From contig CM119269.1 in assembly GCA_051294375.1 (NCBI GenBank), positions 15,077,918 to 15,141,917 of the forward strand: 64,000 nt of DNA, given 5' to 3'. Position 1 is the stretch's first letter. Each line of letters opens with the position of its first letter. The stretch is from Paraspadella gotoi (taxonomy: Eukaryota > Chaetognatha). The translations under genes were made by a program, and so were the position numbers. The notes under the pieces were generated by a model. The model did not search any database, was not told the DNA's origin, and saw only the letters and a program-made list of their open reading frames with translations. Shown here in pieces: positions 14,498 through 26,600 of the stretch.

Positions 14498-16105
14498 GAG
14501 AGGAGAAGAGAGAGAGAGAGAGAGAGAAGAGAGGAGAGAGAGAGATATATAAATCTAAATTTTTCAAACATAAAATTCACCAGAAAAGAAACAAAAGAAA
14601 GAGATGACAGATTTATAAAAGGGGCAATACTTTAATATGACAAGGGGTTTAATTAAAAAAAAACAGTCCCTATCCGCGGTCGTGCTTCTATCGATTTCTT
14701 GCAAAGCTTAGAATATTTGTTTCTGCTGTTAGTCACAAAAGAACGGAACTAAATGGTTTAAATATTGAACCACTTAGGGGTACATAAACATTCACTCGTA
14801 TGATCGAACGCGCGTTAAGCTTTTGTCCGAGACGACCGACGAGCTTGGACAGATTTTAGCATCAATGCCAATTACATCCCGGGAACATCAGTCACCCAGA
14901 GAAATTCATCGCCACTCAAGGTTTTAAACTTTGGCAAAAATAAAGGATTACCTGGATTAGTAAATCACTACTTATTAATTAGAAACCTTTCATTGCGACC
15001 AATAATTTTAATATTTAATAGGGTCCCGAAAGAGAACACTTCCACAAGATTTTTGGAGGAATGGTTTGGGAACAAGGAGGAAAACGATTGTTATGTGACG
15101 AATGTTGTGGTGAGTAATTAATAAAATAAAGTTTGTTTTTTGCTACCAGATAATTAAGAGTTAATACTGGACTCTCTCTCTCTCTCTTTCCATTTTCTTG
15201 TCTCCTAAAAAAGAGAATAAGCAACCGATTTCCTTTGATTAATTTAATGTTTCTATCCTATCTCAAATAATTTAAAAATTTCTCTAAGCATTCTCAGGAA
15301 AAAGGGAAGGAAAAAGTGCTATCAATACTGCTAAGTGCAAAGAAGGACAGTGTGACCTATGGAGATCTGCAACGTGACAACTCTGAACAGAGTGGTGATG
15401 GATGACTGGACCATAATCCGTCATCGCCCTCGACTTTGGTGACGTCGAAGAGACGCGAGGTCACCCATTTTCCACATACCTCCTGGCCGGACCTCGGCGT
15501 TTCCCCAAAAACCACCAGAGCCTCATCGAACTTTGTTCCATTTGTTCCCGAGAGATCCGTGCCAATCGGCTGGGTCCGATCATCGTTCATATGCAGGTGT
15601 TTGTGTTGCGGTGGTATTGAGATTAAAATGTAGTGAATGCTTGGAAGGTATGTAATTCAAAATATTTAAAATAAACTGCCAAATATGTATTTTTGGTCAG
15701 TATATTTTATATAATACATACTCGTTAGAAAATTAATTTTAAGGAAAAACTTTTTACTAAATTATATAATTTCTTGTGAATTTTTTTCGCGTGACCGGAG
15801 TTGGTCGATCAGGAACCTTCATCGCTCGTCGACACGGCTCTCATCACTATCGCCCGTCAACGATTACGTAGACAATTTTGAAGATCGTTTAACCGAATGC
15901 GCAAGAATCGAGTCCTCATGGTGCAGAACTGAAGCGCAGTATCAATCTTCCTCCACCGGTGCGTCCTCGAAGCGTTCAATACAGAACAACAACGAATCCG
16001 ATGATATCTTACGAAACGACGCCATTTACGTCGGCAATTTACTTCCTGAACGACCATCACGTTTACATGAATCCTGCGTTTGAAAAAGATGATTACTGAC
16101 TTTAG
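9781..16105 (+). pseudogene. Receptor tyrosine phosphatase copy 1, 3' part (indel-ridden duplicate)
   Basis: Aligns along its whole length, introns included, with the readable copy at about 29.3-35.4 kb. Landmarks are divergent FN3 domains (9.9-12.0 kb), the juxtamembrane exon (12.6-12.95 kb), the last ectodomain exon (about 13.36-13.55 kb), the transmembrane and juxtamembrane exon (13.92-14.41 kb), and phosphatase exons near 14.78, 15.02, 15.30-15.60 and 15.79-16.10 kb. Nearly all differences are one-base insertions or deletions, equally frequent in introns and exons. No exon keeps an open frame: the WPD loop and P-loop regions are recognisable only by shifting frame. This could be a recent pseudogenised tandem duplicate, but the error profile looks like uncorrected single-molecule sequence of the same locus or of an almost identical paralog. 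Treat the frameshifts as unproven. Confidence 0.75.
14461..14545. repeat. (GA)n microsatellite in a phosphatase intron, copy 1
   Basis: A GA/GGAGA simple repeat just downstream of the transmembrane exon. The same microsatellite occurs at the equivalent place in copy 2. Confidence 0.95.
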
Positions 16106-17712
16106 TTTTAAAATTTATTTTGCCCGGTGAACGGACGGACATGGGCGAATATTTTTAAACGGTGTTTGTGTCTTGTCAGATTGATTTTTGATATTTTCAG
16201 GCATTTGGATTTTTTGCGTTAATTTTTGTTTTGCAGGCATTTCAATTTTTCTTTAAACCAATTTATTGAAAGTAATTGTCCATACTATTGATATGATTTG
16301 TAAATGACTTGTTTAATCACGTAATAAGATGGATACTAATGCCAAATTTAAATTATATTGGGTTTGGTATTGATTAAAAGAGATGTTTTTCGTTTCATTT
16401 ATATGAAAATTTTTAATTATTTGCCTGGCGAAAGTAAAATATAGCCATTTGTCAATACTTTAGCAAATTAACAAACTACTTTTTTATAATTTTAATAAAA
16501 CAATAAACAAATCTATTAAGTTTACAACAACTTAGAACTTGATCATTCAACAAATCAACAGTTTGTCATTATCGGTTCCGCTGTCCAGTAATGTTTTCTC
16601 TCTTCGTCCGTCGGCGTCCTCGCTCTTCGTCGCCTTCGTTAATCAAGAGCAGAACTCGTGATGTCTAAGACGCATCACTCACGCCCTACCTCCGTCGGTC
16701 TACTGCAGTCTGTCTGGCCGTCCATCTGATCTAAAATCGGGATCTTCGCCCACCCGCACGACTCCTTTCCGTCTCCCTGTTAGGAGACGTATAGCTTCGT
16801 TTCATTTTTTCTTTCCGGACACTGAGTTCTATTTGGTCTGATGCCTCTCCGAAATTACGTACAATTGAATTTATGCTAAATTTCCCAGTTCCTATTTATT
16901 ATTTACAGGAAGTAACGGTTATTTGCCGTCAAAAAACGTGTTGAATCCTCGTCCCGTGGAGTTACCCGTTCAGTTCACACGTTCGTACCTGTTCCTGTTC
17001 CGATGACGCCGGGAAACCCGGTCGTCGAAATCGGTAGTTTTGGGGAGAAATGTACTGTCGCATAAGATCGTTCGTTATCAGGATGACACTCTAAAGGATG
17101 GGTCAAACGTCAAGACCTGAACTTTCATTAAGTCTGAAAAGAACCCCCTGCTTCGCGAGCGGAGAGGAAATAGTCGTCTAGTCTCAAGACTTTTACAAGT
17201 CCGATTTTAACCAGTCCTGTGCAAAAAAAGTCGCTCTTAAATCAATAAATTGCGCGCGTTCATGCATGTATTATTAAAAAAAATTGAATAATGATGTATA
17301 TTTTTAAAACGAGAATCCCAATTTGTAAATATTAAAAGAAAATCGGTCCAGCCATTTAAGAACAAATAAATACCTGAAAAGAGAATTGTCAAAATAAAAT
17401 TTTGGGGAGAAAACACATTTAAAAATATTTAAAGATATGCAGAACCCGAAGACACTTTTAGTCTTAATTTCTGGGCGTTATATTCCTGTCAAATTATAAA
17501 AAATTTTTAGATGGGATGGTGGATTTTTGAAAAAATAATTCATTTGTATAAATTATTAAAAAAATCGTGTCATTAAAAGCATGACTGCACCCTAAACCTA
17601 AAAAAAATTAAGGCAAATTTTATTCTATAATTAATATGAACAATCTATGAACCGATTTCATGCAATATATTCAGATAAAGTAACATTTCTTTGGCTTAAA
17701 ATCTGTAAACTG
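16106..17712. other. 3' flank of phosphatase copy 1
   Basis: No gene recognised. The stretch matches 35,416-36,982 of copy 2, including AT-rich 3' UTR-like sequence with AATAAA, a CpG-rich block near 16.6-17.05 kb, and an ACAGTCCTGTGCAAAAAAA-like motif near 17,213. Differences are mostly one-base indels. Confidence 0.6.
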
Positions 17713-17859
17713 TTTGATAGCAGGGTCATTGGTGCAGGAGGCAAAGTTCTTCGCCTCCAATCTGAAGTTCCGGGTTCTAGCCCGGTGGCTGCCTCGCAGT
17801 TAAGTGTTAGTCTGATCCGAAGCTCAGGGACTAGCTTAAATTAAACGGTTCTTATCACT
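17713..17859 (+). mobile_element. tRNA-derived SINE-like repeat, family 1
   Basis: A GC-richer block of about 145 bp with a tRNA-like T-arm: the B-box-like GGGTTCTAGCCC sits between pairing CCGG arms. It is followed by a shared 3' body (GAAGCTCAGGGACT...AAACGGTTCT). The same element is at 36,983-37,130, inside the duplicated flank, and a diverged inverted copy is at 41,333-41,460. Confidence 0.55.
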
Positions 17860-17920
17860 CTTCAGCTAGCTTCATAAAAATTATCCTAAATATATTCTGT
17901 CTTCACTCTTCACAATTTTT

Positions 17921-19110
17921 AGTCGGATCTGCTTATCACAGATCCCCGACTCTATAACCTGCACTTTTATAACTCACTTTTTCGGTCCGGTGCGTGCCGC
18001 CCCATTCATATGTCGGGCAGCAGCCCTCAAGCATATTACACATTAATCATGTGTCAAGACATCGAATATGATAAATTAATGCAAAAAAAATGATGTCCGT
18101 CGGTCCGTCTGTCCGTCCGTCCGCCGTCCGTCACCGTCCGTCCGTCCGTTCCGTCCGTCCGTCCCACTCTTAGCAAAAACACCAATTACTCGTGATGGGA
18201 TGGTGGATTTAAATGAAATTTTGTTGTGTGGATAGGTAAGTGGTGATTGAGCTGGATATGAAGTTTCGATGGAATCGTCCGAGTGGAAATGAGTTTAAAT
18301 GGAAAAAACAAAAAAAATATATTCACTATTTTGAACACACCATTGCTCATGAGTGGATGGGCTGATTGACCTGGAATTTTGTAATGTGGGTGGAAAGTGT
18401 GTGATTGAACAGGAAATCAAGTTTCGATGGAAATAGTTTGGTGGAACTGAGTTTAAATGGAAAAAAACAAAAACCCTGTTTACTAAAATTGATTATGCTT
18501 CTTTTTCCTTTAATATTAAATGTATCTCAGGATTGTATTAATAAATCAAATAATCGAGTTTAATTATCAATTAAGTAATAAATAATCAATAATTAATTAA
18601 TTAGTCATCATCCGTCCATCGTCCCAGCTTAGGCAAAAGCTCCAATAACTCGTGATGGCTGGTTGGAATGGAATTAAATTTTTGTGTGTGGGTAGGAAAG
18701 TGTGTGATAGCTGATATAATTTCGATTGGAATCGTGTGAGTGGAATTAGTTTTAAATGGAAAAAACATAAGTCGAATTACTAAAATCTTTTTACTTAATT
18801 TTAAACCAATAAATTAACTCCAATTAATCTAATTGGATGGATAGATTGAGTTGAAATTTTTGTGGTGTGGTAGGTAAAACGTATGACGAAGCTTATATAA
18901 AGTTTCAGTGAAACGTACCAGTGAAATGAGTTTAAATGAAAAAATATGAGTCACATTTACTTGAATCTTTTTATTATGTTAACCCATGATAGATTGAGTG
19001 AAATTTTGTGAGCCGGTAGGAAGTGAGTGAAGAGCTAGATAATAGAAAGTTTTGAACGGAATGCAAGTTGAAAAAAATTATGCAAGTTGAAAATGATGCA
19101 AGTTAAAAAA
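17921..19110 (+). repeat. Palindrome-headed dispersed repeat R1, copy 1
   Basis: Begins with an imperfect palindrome (GTCGGATCTGCTTATCACAG...), followed by a conserved block (CTCTATAA...TCACTTT..TCGGT), a GTCC/CCGT-rich tract, and several diverged tandem sub-units of roughly 150-180 bp. Each sub-unit has a GTGTGGGTAGGAAAGTGTGTGATTGA-like core and ends GAGTTTAAATGGAAAAAAC. Related copies are at 41,618-42,345 (inverted) and 60,724-61,140. No coding capacity was found, so it looks non-autonomous. It sits exactly where the duplicated phosphatase flank ends. Confidence 0.65.
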
Positions 19111-19149
19111 GAGGATCTTAAAGACATGAGGATCGTCGCTATTGCAGTA

Positions 19150-19252
19150 AAAGAGAGAGAGAGAGAGAAAAAGATGACGTGAGAGAGAGAGAGAGTGAGC
19201 GAGAAAGGAGAGAGGTGAAGAGAGAGAGAGAGAAGAAGGAGAGAGAAGGAGA
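19150..19252. repeat. (GA)n microsatellite
   Basis: Imperfect GAGA repeat between the R1 repeat and the second FN3 array. Confidence 0.9.
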
Positions 19253-19317
19253 CATAAAATAAAAAAATCTTAAAGACTCAAAGATCGAGCCAGAGCCCAC
19301 TATCATTAGAAAATTAA

Positions 19318-22300
19318 AATAGCATTGAAGCACAGACTACCATTCGTTTGAATCCTATACCACCTGAAAACATAAGATTGATAAAGCTGTCAACAACATC
19401 CATTAGAGTCTCATGGAACAAGCCTGTCACAGATTTAGATTCATATGAAATCTCATTTACACCCAATGATCCATCAGGTCCTTTTACAGTTGACTCAGGT
19501 GCTCTTTCAAAAGAAGTTTCTGCTTTGACTCCAGGTAGAGAATATAACGTTTCAATTTTATCAAAATCAGGAACAGAAAATAGCATTGAAGCACAGAGTA
19601 CCATTCGTTTGAATCCTAAGCCACCTGAAGAAGTCACTTTGACAAAGCTTTCAACAACATCCATTAGAGTCTCATGGAAAAAGTCCATCACAGATTTAAA
19701 TTCATATAAAATCTCATTTACACCCAATGATCCAGGAGGTCCTTTCATAGTTGACTCAGGTGCTCTTTCAAAAGAAGTTTCTGGTTTGNNNNNNNNNNNN
19801 NNNNNNNNNNNNNATAATATATATATATATTATATATATATATATATCCATGAGTAGAGATCTTTTACAGTTGACTCTAGGTGCTCTTTCAAAAGAAGTT
19901 TCTGGTTTGACCAGAGTAGACACAAGATATAAAGTTTCTTTTCACACACACACACTCATTCATACACACACACAACAACACTCAAAATATAGCAGAGCAA
20001 CTGGTGAAGGCACAAAGTTCCATTCGTATATTGAATTCCTACGAGTCACCTGAAAACATCACAATAGTGACAAAGCTGGTATTCAACACATCCATAGAGT
20101 CTCATGGAATCAGATCGAGTAACAGATTTAGATTCATATGAACATTCTAATTAACCGACAATGATCCATAAGATCCATCTTTAGCAGTTGGACTCAGGTG
20201 CTCTTTTCAGAAGAAGATACATCGGTTGATCACAGGTAGGAATATAATGTTTCAAATATATATCAAGGAACAGATCAATAGCATTGAACACAGGTTCCAT
20301 TCGTATTAATCTAAGCACCTGAAAAAATCACATAACAACAGGCATGCAACAACATCCTATAGAGTCTCATGGAACAGTCCGTCACAGATTTAGATTCATA
20401 TGAAATCTCATTTACCAATGATCCATGCAGGTCCTTATGCAGATTGACTCAGGTGGCTCTTTCAGAAGAGATATATACTGGTTTGACTCGCGGTAGAGAC
20501 ATATAATGTTTCAATTATATCAAAATCAGGCAACAGAAATAGCATTGAAGCACAGAGTTCCATTAGTTATGATATTACCTAAAACATCACATTAACAAAG
20601 CTTCAACAACATCCATTAGAGTCTCATGGGAAACAAGTCCGCCACAGATTTAGATTCATGATAAATTCTATTGCAACCCAATGATCCAGGAGGTCCTTTT
20701 ACAGTTAATCCTGGTGCTTTTCAAAAGATATTCTGGTTTGACTCCAGGTAGAGAATATAAATTTTCAATTATATAATCAATCAAGGAACAGAAAATAGGC
20801 ATTGAAACAGAGTCATTCGCGTTGAATCCTATGCCACCTCAAGAGTGCACATTGACAAACTTCAACAACATCCATTAGAGTCTCATGGAAAAGTCGCTGC
20901 ACAGATTTAGATTCATATGAAATCTCATTTACACCCAATGATCCATGCAGGTCCTTTTACAGTTAATCTCCGTGTCTTCTTCAAAAGAATTTACTGTTTA
21001 ACTTCAGGTAGACAGAATTATTTCAATTATATCAAAATCAGGACAGAAAATAGCATTGAACAAGCTACATTCGCTTTTGAATCCTAGCCACCTCAAGAAG
21101 GTCATTGACTAAACTTCAACAACATCCATTATAGTCTCATGGAAAAGTCCATCACGATTTAGATTCATATGAAATCTCTATTTACACCCAATGATCCAGA
21201 GGTCCTTTACAGTTGACTCAGGTGCTCTTTCAAAAGAAGTTTCTGGTTTGACTCCAGGTAGAAGAATATAATGTTTCAATTATATCAAAATCAGGAACAG
21301 AAATTAGCATTGAAAGACAGAGTTTCCATTCGTTTGAATCCTAAGCCACCTGAAAAATCACATTAACAAACTTCAACAACATCCATTATGAGTTTCATGG
21401 AAAAGCCGTCACAATTTAGATTCATATGAAATCTCATTGCACCCAATGATCCAGAGGTCCTTTTACAGTTACTCAGTGCTCTTTCAAAAGAATTCTGCTG
21501 TTTGACTCAGGTAGAGAATATAATTTTCAATTATATCAAAATCGGACAGAAAATAGTTGAAAGCACAGAGTTTCATTCGTTTGAATCCTAAGCACCTGAA
21601 AAAGTCCATTGACAAACGCTGTCAACAACATCCATTATGAGTCTCATGGAAAAGTCCATCACGATTTGATTTATATGAAATCTCATTTACACCCAATGAT
21701 CCAAGGTCCTTTTACAGTTACTCAGTGCTCTTTCAAAGAAGTTTCTGGTTGACTCAGGTAGAAATATATTATTTCAATTATATCAAAATCAGGAACAGAA
21801 ATAGCATTGAAGCACAGACTGACGCATTCGCTTTGAATCCTAACCACCTGAAAAGTCACATTGACAAACTTTCAACAACATCCATTAGAGTCTCATGGAA
21901 AAGTGCCATCACAGATTTAGATTCATATGAAATCTCATTTACACCCAATGATCCATCAGGTCCTTTACAGTTACTCAGTGCTCTTTCAAAAGAAGTTTCT
22001 GGTTTGACTTCCAGGTAGAAATATATTTATTTCAATTATATCAAAATCAGGTACAGAAAATAGCATTGAAGCCAGAGTCCTATTCGTTTGAATCCTAACC
22101 ACCTGAAAACATAAGCATTGATAAAAGCTGTCAACAACATCCATTAGAGTCTCATGGAAAAGCCTGCACAGATTTAGATTCATATGAAATCTCATTTACA
22201 CCCAATGATCCATAGGTCCTTTTACAGTTGACTCAGGTGCTCTTTCAAAAGAAGTTTCTGTTTGACTCCAGGTAGAGAATATAAGTTTCAATTATTATCA

Positions 22301-23690
22301 AAATCAGGACAGAAAATAGCATTGAACATCAGAGTTCATTCGTTTGAATCCTAAGCCACCTGAACAGTCACTTGACAAACTTCAACAACATCCATTAAGT
22401 CTCATGGAAAAGTCCATCAAGATTTAGTATTCATATGAAATCTCATTTACACCCAATGATCCAGGAGGTCCTTTTCATAGTTGACTCAGTGCTCTTTCAA
22501 AAGAAGTTTCTGGTTTGACTCAGGTCGAGAATATATGTTTCAATTATATCAAAATCAGGACAGAAAATAGCATTGAACACAGAGTTCATTCGTTTGAATC
22601 CTAAGCCACCTGAAAACATTACATTGGCAAAGCTGTCAACAACATCATTAGAGTCTCATGGAAGTCCTGTCACAGATTTAGATTCATATGAAATCTCATT
22701 TACACCCAATGATCCAGGAGGTCCTTTTACAGTTGACTCAGGTGCTTCTTTCAAAAGAAGTTCTCTGGTTTGACTTCAGGTAGAGAATATATTATTTCAG
22801 ATTATATCAAAATCATGGAACAGAATAGCATTGCAGCATTGAAGCACAAAGTTCCATTCGTTTGAATCCTAAGCCGCCAGAAAACATCACATTGACAAAG
22901 CTGTCAACAACATCCATTAGAGTCTCCTGGAACAGGTCCATCACCGATTTCGATTCATATGAAATCTCATTTACACCCAATGATCCATCAGGTCCTTTTT
23001 CAGTTAACTCAGGTGCTCTTTCAAAAGAAGTTTCTGCTTTGACTCCAGGTAGAGAATATATTATTTCAATTATATCAAAATCAGGAACAGAAAATAGCAT
23101 TGAAGCACAGAATACCATTCGTTTGAATCCTAAGCCACCTGAAGAAGTCACATTGACAAAGCTGTCAACAACATCCATTAGAGTCTCATGGAAACAGTCC
23201 ATCACAGATTTAGATTCATATGAAATCTCACTTACACCCAATGATCCATCAGGTCCTTTTACAGTTGACTCGGGTGCTCTTTCAAAAGAAGTTTCTGGTT
23301 TGACTCCAGGTCGAGAATATAATGTTTCAATTATATCAAAATCAGATACAGAAAATAGCATTGTAGCACAAAGTACCATTCGTTTGAATCCTAAGCCACC
23401 TGAAGAAGTCACTTTGACAAAGCTTTCAACAACATCCATTAGAGTCTCATGGAAAAAGTCCATCACAGATTTAGATTCATATAAAATCTCATTTACACCC
23501 AATGATCCAGGAGGTCCTTTTACAGTTGACTCAGGTGCTCTTTCAAAAGAAGTTTCTGGTTTGACTCCAGGTCGAGAATATGATGTTTCAATTATATCAA
23601 AATCAGGTACAGAAAATAGCATCAAAGCACAGAGTTCCATTCGTTTGAATCCTAAGCCACCTGATATTTCGCTTGAATCCTGAGCCACCT
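19318..23690 (+). repeat. FN3-coding tandem array III, subtype A units
   Basis: About 16 units of 261 bp of the same type as array I. Two stretches are clean enough to read several domains in one frame: 19,348-19,788 and 22,862-23,683 (273 codons, just over three domains). They show that consecutive FN3 domains are encoded without introns and keep DLDSYEISF, GALSKEVSGLTPGREY and the RLNPKPPE linker. A 25-N gap, an AT repeat (19,814-19,848) and a CA-rich patch (19,945-19,980) interrupt it. Between 20.0 and 22.6 kb indels break every unit. It should be the upstream ectodomain of the readable phosphatase copy. Confidence 0.85.
19789..19813. other. Assembly gap, 25 N
   Basis: A run of exactly 25 N in FN3 array III, followed directly by an (AT)n tract. 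Confidence 0.99.
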
Positions 23691-26600
23691 CAAAAGGTGG
23701 CATTGACTAAACCTTCAACAACATCCATTATAGTCTCATGGAAAAGCCTGCCGCCAGTATTTAGATTCATCGGATAATCTCTATTGCCACCCCAATGCAT
23801 CCAGGAGGTCCTTTTACAGTTTAATTCCAGTGCTCTTTTAAAAGATATTACTGGCTTTAACTTCAGGTAGACCGAATATATATATTTCAATATATCAAAT
23901 CAGGACAGAAAAATAGCATTGAAATCACAGATCACTTCGTTGAATCTGCTAGCCACCTCGAAAGTGACATTGACTAAACGCTTCAACATACATCCATTTT
24001 ATGAGTCTCATGGAAACAGCTGACACAGATTTAGATTCATATGAAATCTCATTCCACCCAATGATCCAAGGTCCTTTTACAGTCTTCCCAGGTGCTCTTT
24101 CAAAGAAGTATTTGGTTTACTCCAGGTAGACAAATATAATTTTCAATTATATCAATAATCAGATACAGAAAATAGCATTGAATACAGAGTTCCATTCGCT
24201 TGGATTCCTGAAGCCCCTAAAAAGGTGCATTGACAAACCTTTCACACATCATATAGTCTCATGGAAAAGCCTCCACAGATTTAGATTCATATGAAATCTC
24301 TATTCACCAATGATCCAGAGTCCTTTACAGTTGAATCCAGGTGCTCTTTCAAAAGATATATCGTTTTACTTCAGGTTAGAATATATAATTTTCAATTATA
24401 TCAAATCAGGTCAGAAAATAGCATTGAAAACAAGAGCTCTATTCGTTGAATTCTCAGCCACCTCCAACATTCATTGACAAAGCTGTCAACAACATCCATT
24501 AAGTCTCATGGAAAAAGCCTGCCCACAGATTTAAATTCATTTTGAAATCTCTATCGCACCGCTTCCAGGAGGTCCTTTTACAGTTGAATTACCAGTGCTC
24601 TTTCAAGAAGATATTACTGGTTTAACTTCAGGTAGAAATATAATATTTCAATTATATCAAACAATCAGGGACAGAAAATAGCATTGAAAACAGATAGTCT
24701 CTATTCGTTGAATCCTGAGCCACCTAAGAAGTCATTGACTAAACTCTTCAACAACATACCATTAAGTCTCATGGAAAAGCCGTCACAAGATTTAGATTCA
24801 TATGAAATCTCTATTCACCCAATCATCCAAAGGTCCTTTTACAGTTGATCCGTCTCTTTCAAAAGGATATTCTGGTTTAACTCAGGTAGAAATATAATTT
24901 TCAATTATATCAAAATCAGGACAGAAAATAGCATTGAAATACAAGTCTATCGCTTGATCTGAGCACCTCAATAAGTGCATTGACTAAACCTTCAACAACA
25001 TCCATTATTAGTCTCATGAAAAAGCCTCTCACAGATTTAGATTCATATGAAATCTCATTTCACCCAATGATCCAGAGGTCCTTTTACAGTTGAATCAGTG
25101 CTCTTTCAAAAATATAACTCGTTTACTTCACAGGTAGAAATATAATTTTCAATTATATCAAAATCAGGTCAGAAAATAGCATTGAAAACAGAGTTCATTC
25201 GTTGAATCCTAGCCACCTAAAACTGCATTACTAAACCTTCAAAACATCCATTTTATTCTACATGGAAAAGCCTGCCACAGATTTAGATTCATATGAAATC
25301 TCTATTCACCCAATGATCCAGGAGGTCCTTTTACAGTTAGGATTCCAGTGCTCTTTCAAAGAGATATTACTGGTTTAACTTCAGGATAACAATATAATAT
25401 TTCAATTATATCAAAATTCAGGCTAGAAAAATAGCATGAATACAAGTTCTATTCGCTTGAATCCTGAGCCACCTCAAAACGTGGCAATTGACTAACTTCA
25501 ACAACATCCATTATAGTTTCTCATGGGAAAAGCCTGCCCAGATTTAGATTCATATGAAATCTCTATTCACCCAATGATCCAGTAGGTCCTTTTACAGTTT
25601 AATTCCAGTGCTCCTTTCCAAAAGATATACTCGTTTAACTTCAGTAGACAATATATAATATTTCAATATATATCAAAATCAGGTCAGAAAATAGCATTGA
25701 AATCAACAGAGTTCATTCGCTTGAATCCTGAGCCACCTCAAAGTGCATTGACTAAACCTTCAACAACATCCGTTAGTAGTCTCATGGGAAAAGCCTGCCG
25801 ACATTAGATTCATATGAAATCTCTATTATCCCCAATGATCCAGCAGAGGTCCTTTCAGTTCAATTCCAGTGCTCTTTCAAAAGATATACTGGTTTTTAAC
25901 TTCAGGTAGGACAATAAATATTTCAATTATATCAAAATCAGGTACAGAAAATAGCATTGAAATACAGAGTTCATTCGCTTGAATCCTGATGCCACCTAAA
26001 AGGTGGCATTGACTAAACTTCAACAACATCCATTATAGTCTCATGGGAAAAGCCTTGCCCGCAAGATTTAGATTCATAGAAATCTCTATTGCACCCAATG
26101 ATCCAGGAGGTCCTTTTTCAGTTAATTCCAGTGCTCTTTCAAAAGATATACTGTTTAACTTCAGGTAGACAATATAAATTTCAATTATATCAAAATCAGG
26201 TTTCCGAAAATAGCATTGAAATACGAGTTCTATTCGCTTGAATCCTGAGCCACCTCAAAGAGTTGGCATTGACTAAACCTTCAAAAACATCCCATTATAA
26301 GTCTCATGGAAAAGCCTGCCACAGATTTAGATTCATATGAAATTCTCTATGCACCCAATGATCCAGGAGGTCCTTTTTACAGTTAATTCCAGTGCTCTTT
26401 CAAAAGATATTACTGGTTTAACCTTCAGGTAGACAATTATAATATTTCAATTATATCAAAATCAGGTACAGAAAATAGCATTGAAAATACAGAGTCTATT
26501 CGCTTTGAATCCTGAGCCACCTCAAAAGGTTGCATTGACTAAACCTTCAACAACATCCATTATAGTCTCATGAAAAGCCTGCCACAATTTAGATTCATAT

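Noticed and set aside
17713-17859. Candidate functional tRNA gene
   Set aside because: The T-arm and B-box are present, but there is no complete cloverleaf or acceptor stem, and the body is repeated; SINE preferred.
22813-23703. Long minus-strand open frame in the FN3 array
   Set aside because: It is the mirror of the plus-strand FN3 units; no independent protein similarity was seen.
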